Below are positions 58,973 through 64,000 of a DNA stretch of 64,000 nucleotides, one piece after another. The notes under the pieces were generated by a model. That model saw nothing but the letters and a program-made list of their open reading frames with translations. It was not told where the DNA came from and made no database searches. The number at the start of each line of letters is the position of its first letter. Positions within the stretch are counted from its first letter, which is position 1. The position numbers were made by a program, and so were the translations under genes. This DNA comes from Puccinellia tenuiflora (Eukaryota > Streptophyta > Magnoliopsida > Poales > Poaceae). The DNA is taken from the NCBI GenBank assembly GCA_012064385.1, contig QRDG01001908.1, positions 599,570 to 663,569 on the forward strand, in the 5' to 3' direction.

Positions 58973-59546
58973 TGTCGTGCGGTTGTCACGGCAAGTTCTT
59001 CCTCAGGGAAGATGAGTTGCGGGGCCATTGATGATCGGAGTTCGTAAGAGTTGTTAATCTCACCAAGGGACAAGGATTTACCCAGGTTCGGCCCCTCTTG
59101 ATCGAGGTAAAGACCTACTTCCTGCTTCAGCTTTATTGTTTCGACTAGTTCTTGATTACCAGGTTCCGACTCCTATCTGCGGAGTCGGCGACTGCGGATC
59201 TCTCTGGTGTTGCTGATTCTAGGTCCTCGACTCTGAGGTTTCTCTAAAGCTTATCGATCTAAGGTCCAGGACCCCGCTTATAAAGGTGGACGGGTCCCTG
59301 GATTTACAACTTACACCGAGTCACACTTGGACACGGAGTCCTACTCTAGGTCTTGGCCTTCCAATTTAGAACTCCGGGTTGTACTTGGACTCCTTCCTGG
59401 CGGGTCCCTTCTTCATCATGGGCTTTGGTCGGCTTGTCTCCAGCCCAGCCCATGTGACTTGATGTGCGACTTGGCTTTGGCCTTCTTGGTCTTGGCGGGT
59501 CTACTTTCCGGGTCCATGGGCCTACCTATAAAGTATCCCCCCATCA
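58973..59546 (-). repeat. E8 5' LTR (574 bp)
   Basis: Minus strand TGATGGGGGGATACTTTATA at 59546 to ...CGCACGACA at 58973. Same length as the E9 LTR but clearly diverged. Confidence 0.85.
59277..59286 (-). promoter_or_regulatory. TATA box of the E8 LTR
   Basis: CCTTTATAAG on the minus strand, matching CCTTTATAAG at 62113-62122 in E9. Confidence 0.6.
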
Positions 59547-59689
59547 CCCGGCCTGGGCCGACACGATGCCGGACCCATCGGCCACCCTCCCGGCCTGCAG
59601 CCCAGCCCGGGCCGGCCAAAGGCCGGAGGTTTTGGGAGCCCACCCCGCCTGGCCAGCACAAGGCTGGCCTATCTGGGAAATTGTTTTCC

Positions 59690-61589
59690 CTTTTTGAAAA
59701 TAAAATCAAATTGAATAAGTGATATCTTTTTAAATAATGATCCAAATTTGACAAATCAAATATCAAATTGTTCAGCAAAACAAAACCTATCTGTTGGTAG
59801 CATTGCCATGCCCTTTTGATTAAATAAATTTGCCTTTACTTAAGAATTCCTAAAATGGTGTAAATAATACCTAAATTTGAAAAACTCATATCTTGTGAAA
59901 TAATTAACCAAAAGTGGAGAATAAAAATATCAAAGTGATCAACATGTCAATTACTATCAAACCATGCTAATCTCACATCATGATTACAAATATTTATTTG
60001 ATGTTATCCTTTAATTGATTAAATGAATTAAATTCAATTAATTATTTAATTCACTATTTATTCATCGATAATTGGAAAATTACAAATAAGGTACCAAAAT
60101 GATCGGAAGAACAAAACCTATTTAATCATATCATGTTCATGCATATTTAAGCCACTTCTTCAATAATGTAATAATTTATCAACAATGTGGCCATTAAGTT
60201 AAATATGGGGTTGTTTCCAAATAATTGCACTAATTATTTTGGCACTCCATTTAATATTGCTATCTCAATTATATGATGACATCTATGCATAAACTTGTCG
60301 TGTCATCATGTGATTGTGCATTGCACCTTGTCTTCGTGTGATTTATTTTGTTCTTTTGTATTATTTGGGTATCGATAGATTCCGGAGTTGAGGGTCTCTC
60401 TACCTACCCCGACGAGCAGTACTACACGCCCCGGCAGCAAGGCAAGAGATAACCTAACCTTCTTGGCATATAGCATCCAATTGCTTTATAAACTTATTTT
60501 ATCCACCATAATATTGCATGTGATTCCAATGACAATTTTGGGTCAATACTAGAGTATCCTATGAATGCATGTTTTTCCCCTGAACCATCACATGCTCCCC
60601 CTCCTATGAACCATAGGTTTGATGTGTTGGCCGGAGACAATGATATAAATGTTGTTTTCTACATGCTTAGCTATGCTTAGCCATGCTTAGTGGAATTGCT
60701 GAGCTGTCCGTTATTTATTTCCATGATTTATGAAATTGATGGAATGTTCGGACAAGATGGAGGAGGCGTGTGTTACTTAATTAAATTGTTTAAAGGCTTG
60801 GATGAGTTGCCATCTGGGGATGGTGTTTTGCCTCATTCCTGCCGCCTAGGCTGAGAGTGCTTTTAGCTAGAACCAAGAACCGAGCGTGCTTCCAACGGTG
60901 GGGACATATGGAATCCCCTTTAACCAAATAATTTGTGCGGGCGTATCCAAGGGTCCTCTAGTTTGCTATTTTCATTTGCGTGTGAGTGTGTGGGTGGAAA
61001 AGAAAAAGATGAGGATGCTGGTGTTTAGGATGTGGCGATGGGGGCAGGGGCTGAAATAGGCTGGGTAAACTTGTCCTGTCGCCACGATGACCCTTGGATA
61101 GTCTCACACATTGTAAAGGTTTAACCGCGCCCGCCCTGCCGGCTTTCCAAGGAAGAGAGCTAAATGATCAGGTAAGGGGTCGGACGGTACCAGTGGGTAA
61201 ATTAGTACTCCCCTGCAGGGTAAATCTTTTCGAAAAGCCGTGTCCACGGTTATGGACAAATCTTGGGAAAGGCGGATTAGCTCATAGAGAACCTTAACCT
61301 TAATTAATTAATTTGGCAGCTAAAGGTTGCAACTCAACGTGTGTTTAAAAGGTTCATTTCCTCGAGGTTGATTCGAAGGAGTGCCTTTGGTGGAGATGAG
61401 AGATGTTCTGGCTATAAGTTGGTTCGATGAGAAACGAAGATGAAAGTTTACTTCCTTACCCCTTTTGAGAAAATATTCTGAGTAGACGATGCCTTCATGT
61501 CATTTATGTCTTGATTTATGAAAACTAGCTTTATGCAAAATAACTACATGCAGCTTTAGAGCCTCCGTTAGCATTGGGCCTATATCGCC
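59690..61589 (+). other. E7 AT-rich body and 3' third
   Basis: No genes. Includes a block conserved with E5 in reverse (GGGTATCGATAGATTCCGG at about 60368). A small frame at 61094-61297 is not supported by anything else. Confidence 0.5.
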
Positions 61590-61602
61590 CTACTAAACTT
61601 GC

Positions 61603-61617
61603 GAGTACGTCGTACTC
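61603..61617 (+). promoter_or_regulatory. Conserved GAGTAC-N3-GTACTC hairpin in E7
   Basis: GAGTACGTCGTACTC preceded by CTTGC, counterpart of 27390-27404. Confidence 0.5.
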
Positions 61618-61852
61618 AGTCTCTCTTTTGCTGCCTTTATAATTTGTTTCAGAGGAGGACGACACCGAGCTCACAGGTGGGTTCTTCGTGGACGTCGACG
61701 AGTAGTTCGGGGTTCCCAGGTGGCAGCTTGGGACCGTGGAACAAGCTGGTTGGGTTTATTTATGTGTAGGCCTCTTAGGCCCTATATTTGGATCTTGTTG
61801 TACTAGACAAACACTACTTCGCTTCCGTATGATGAATTGATGGGTCTATGAC

Positions 61853-62426
61853 TGATGGGGGGATACTTTATAGGTAGGCCCATGGACCCGGAAAGTAGAC
61901 CCGCCAAGACCAAGAAGGCCAAAGCCGAGTCACGTATCAAGTCGCATGGGCTGGGCTGGAGACAAGCCGACCAAGGCCCATGATGAAGAAAGGACCCGTT
62001 CGGAAGGAGTCCAAGTGCAACCCGGAGCCCTAACTTGGAAGACCAAGACGTAGAATAGGACTCCGTGTTCTAGTATGACTCGGTGTAAATTGTAAGTCCA
62101 GAGACCCGGCAGCCTTTATAAGCGGGGTCCTGGACCTTAGATCGACGAGTTCAACCAGTAGAGATAAGCTTCAACCAATAGAGAAACCCTAGCCACCAGA
62201 GAGAAGTCGCCGGCTCCTAAGTTGTGGGAGCCGGGTCCTTGTAATCGAGATATATCAAGAGCAATAACATAGAAGCAGGAAGTAGGTCTTTACCTCGAAT
62301 CAGAGGGGCCGAACCTGGGTAAATCCTTGTTCCTTGGCGAGATTAACCGTTCCAGCGTACTTCAGTCATCAATGGCCCCAGAACTCATCTTCCCTGAGGA
62401 AGAACTGCCGTGACAACCCCACGACA
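61853..62426 (+). repeat. E9 5' LTR (574 bp)
   Basis: Starts TGATGGGGGGATACTTTATA, ends CCCCACGACA. TATA box CCTTTATAAG at 62113-62122. Confidence 0.85.
62113..62122 (+). promoter_or_regulatory. TATA box of the E9 LTR
   Basis: CCTTTATAAG followed by CGGGGTCC. Same box and context as in E8. Confidence 0.6.
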
Positions 62427-62428
62427 GT

Positions 62429-62445
62429 TGGCGCCCACCGTGGGG
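62429..62445 (+). other. E9 primer binding site
   Basis: TGGCGCCCACCGTGGGG two bases after the LTR. Confidence 0.75.
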
Positions 62446-62493
62446 CCTACGGTGACGAAAGGAGTTGAGATCGTTGGAGCTGCTCGTCGAGCT

Positions 62494-63873
62494 ATGGAGA
62501 AACTCGCCATCGGGCGGGTCTACACTGATGAGCATGGAGAAACAGAGATCGATGACTCAGGCTGGACTTCGGAGATGAACGAAGTCGACGAAGGCTACCA
62601 GCTTGTCTTTGGAGGAATCAACGTGTTCGTCGGGATGGTGTGCGCGTCGGGTCTTCGCGAGAACTCGGCGGAGTCGGTACCAGAGCCAACTGTTATCGTC
62701 GAGTCCGACGGCGAGGAGTCGGTCGGAACTTCAGAGGTCGGCATCATCGCCGAGTCTGAGGAACCCCTAGCTGAGGAACCAGAGGTGATGCAAGAGTCAG
62801 ATTCAGATTATGATGCAGATTCAGAGTCCATCCTACCCTTGTTTGAAGATCGGCTTGGGTACGGGATAGAGGAAGAGGATTATGAGGAGTCGCCAGTATG
62901 CGCTCGTGTTGTGGGAGTCTACATGTCTGGAAACACTGGGAATCAGTTTGATCCAACTCTATTGACAAAGGAGATTAATGCAAGTAATGCTGCAGAGAGG
63001 GCGGCCGAGTTAACCAACGCTCGTGCTGCGTTGGAGAGGCAACTGGCTGATATCACAGAGGCAAACCGTAGACTAGCCGCAGAGCAGGCCCGAGTCCAAG
63101 ATGAAGCTCAGGTCGTGCGGAGGCGCCGCGAGGAGCTTACTTCAATTCAGCATCGCCGAGCCAGGAGTCGCTTGCATGATGGAGTCCACATCAATCCAAC
63201 CAATCTATTCACCACACCCAATGGTCCAGGCAGAGGAGCCGGACTAGGAGGCTCAGCGGCAGCAGGAGGCGCCGCAGGAGGAGCCGGAGGAGCACCACCA
63301 CCACCACCCCCAGAAGGATCGGGAGGCAGCCGTGCTAACGGACCACCGCCTGAAGGAGGAGTCGGAGGAGGAGCATCTGGTGGCTTAGGGGCACAGCCTA
63401 ACAGATTTCATACTCCAGAAGGACATTACTCTAATCCTATGGACAACGTGCATGCGGCGACTCTGAGATTGGAGAATATTGTGGTACCAGAGGGACCAGC
63501 AGGACAGGAGACTCGCGAGGCTATCGAGCTACTGAAGACAGCTTTAACTCAGCAAGCTTTGTATCCAACCTTTCCAGACGCAAGTAGGCTACACTCAACA
63601 CCCTTTAACTCAGGTACGAGGAGTCGGCACGGCGAGTCCAACCCGGCAAACTCTACGAGTGCAAGGCGTCGTGAACTAGCGAGGAATCGTGCAAACATAC
63701 CAACTGCTTCACAAGCTCAGCTAGTGGTTGATGAAGCAAGGCAACGGCGAGAGAGAGAAGCAGCAAGAGCTCGGGAGGCAGAGAGGGACAGAGCGTTAGT
63801 GGGTGCCGCCAACCCGCCTCAGCCGACCCGGGTCCACGAGGAGGTGACTTCTCCTGGTGCTTCCCAGCATTAA
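62494..63873 (+). pseudogene. gag: E9 Gag N-terminal part, stopped by TAA
   Basis: The frame is open from before the primer site; the first ATG in frame is at 62494. E8 has an ATG 14 codons earlier that E9 has lost (ACG/GTG there). It encodes the acidic N-terminus (YQLVFGGINVFVGMVC, then Glu/Asp-rich blocks), a coiled-coil stretch (NAAERAAELTNARAALERQL), a Pro/Gly-rich linker, and FHTPEGHYSNPMDNVHAATL. The TAA at 63871-63873 stands where E8 has an open codon. The same frame continues to the window end (63999), where the canonical Gag core begins. Confidence 0.8.
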
Positions 63874-64000
63874 ACAGGACCAGAGTGTTTGTCCGATGCC
63901 ATCAGATCCGAGTCCTTCCCTAGCAGTTTCAAGCAGCCGCGCAAGGTTCCAAACTATGAGCCAAACATGGACCACCTCTTGGTTGGGTCGTACGAGATGG

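Larger units (their letters stand above)
52285..59546 (-). mobile_element. E8: Tat-lineage Ty3/gypsy element, 3' LTR missing
   Basis: The 5' LTR is at 58973-59546, followed on the minus strand by primer site, gag-pol in a single frame, and a short 3' region. CCCGG occurs at 52280-52284 and 59547-59551 as target duplication. Instead of a 3' LTR there is an inverted fold-back of the gag start (52285-52379). Dual RNase H places it in the Tat lineage. Confidence 0.85.
50854..61852 (+). mobile_element. E7: very large LTR related to E5, split by E8, cut by E9
   Basis: Starts TGTAACAGCCCCAGC at 50854 and runs to 52284, then 59552 to 61852, about 3.7 kb once E8 is removed. It matches E5 in reverse at both ends but has a different GC-rich core (51520-52284 and 59552-59690). 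The last roughly 200 bases of the LTR are missing because E9 inserted at 61853. Whether it is a solo LTR or the 5' LTR of a full element cannot be seen. Confidence 0.75.
61853..64000 (+). mobile_element. E9: Tat-lineage Ty3/gypsy element, 5' part
   Basis: 5' LTR 61853-62426, primer site, then gag, cut by the window end. Same family as E8 in LTR, primer site and Gag, opposite orientation. Left target duplication would be ATGAC (61848-61852). Confidence 0.85.

Noticed and set aside
59327..59778. Frames of 120-131 codons at the E8 LTR/E7 boundary
   Set aside because: They run across the insertion boundary at 59546, so they cannot be ancestral genes.
1..64000. Host protein-coding, tRNA or rRNA genes
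   Set aside because: Every coding-like stretch that could be recognised belongs to a retroelement. Primer sites are complements of tRNA ends only, not tRNA genes.

Overview
This window looks like intergenic DNA of a large-genome grass, most likely a Triticeae cereal (wheat, barley, Aegilops). That inference rests on several signs: a stack of nested LTR retrotransposons, copia LTRs opening with TGTTGGGAATATGCCC as in the BARE/Angela-type elements, an Athila-type gypsy element, Tat-lineage gypsy elements with a second RNase H, a Stowaway MITE with the CTCCCTCCGTTC-type end, and no recognisable host gene. All calls come from reading the sequence; no database search was run. Elements are labelled E1-E9 here.

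Layout, outermost to innermost. E1 (224 to at least 7579, + strand) is a decayed Athila-type gypsy element: 5' LTR, tRNA-Asp-like primer site, then broken gag, protease, RT, RNase H and integrase. An 81-bp Stowaway MITE (6308-6388) sits in the end of its pol, and a solo LTR with perfect 5-bp target duplications (6461-7192) lies just downstream. E2 (7580-50853 and beyond, - strand) is a copia element inserted in E1. It was split by E3 (9416-45836, - strand), a Tat-lineage gypsy element with 1039-bp LTRs and GCACT target duplications.

Inside E3, from left to right, are the 3' LTR, a large spliced antisense gene, pol, gag-pro and the 5' LTR. E4 (13934-22134, - strand, AGGAG duplications), a copia element of the same family as E2, interrupts the antisense gene. 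E5 (26982 to about 42385, - strand), a very large solo LTR, sits between gag-pro and RT. E6 (29179-41134, - strand, CGGTT duplications) lies inside E5. It has 4.5-kb LTRs around a 3-kb internal domain without pol, the architecture of a LARD (large retrotransposon derivative).

Right part. The 5' LTR of E2 is cut at 50853 by E7 (50854-61852 and beyond, + strand), a relative of E5. E7 carries two Tat gypsy elements of one family in opposite orientation: E8 (52285-59546, - strand, 3' LTR lost and replaced by a fold-back junction) and E9 (61853 to the window end, + strand, cut by the window). The missing right ends of E1, E2, E7 and E9 should lie beyond base 64000.

Coding content is therefore all retroelement protein: Gag, aspartic protease, reverse transcriptase/RNase H and integrase. 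Most copies are broken by stop codons or frameshifts; the E3 gag-pro frame is the largest open one. The two least ordinary genes run antisense to their elements: the two-exon gene of E3 (10752-13933 continuing at 22140-22622) and a compact TATA-Kozak-ORF unit in E6 (34600-35040) encoding a small predicted membrane protein.
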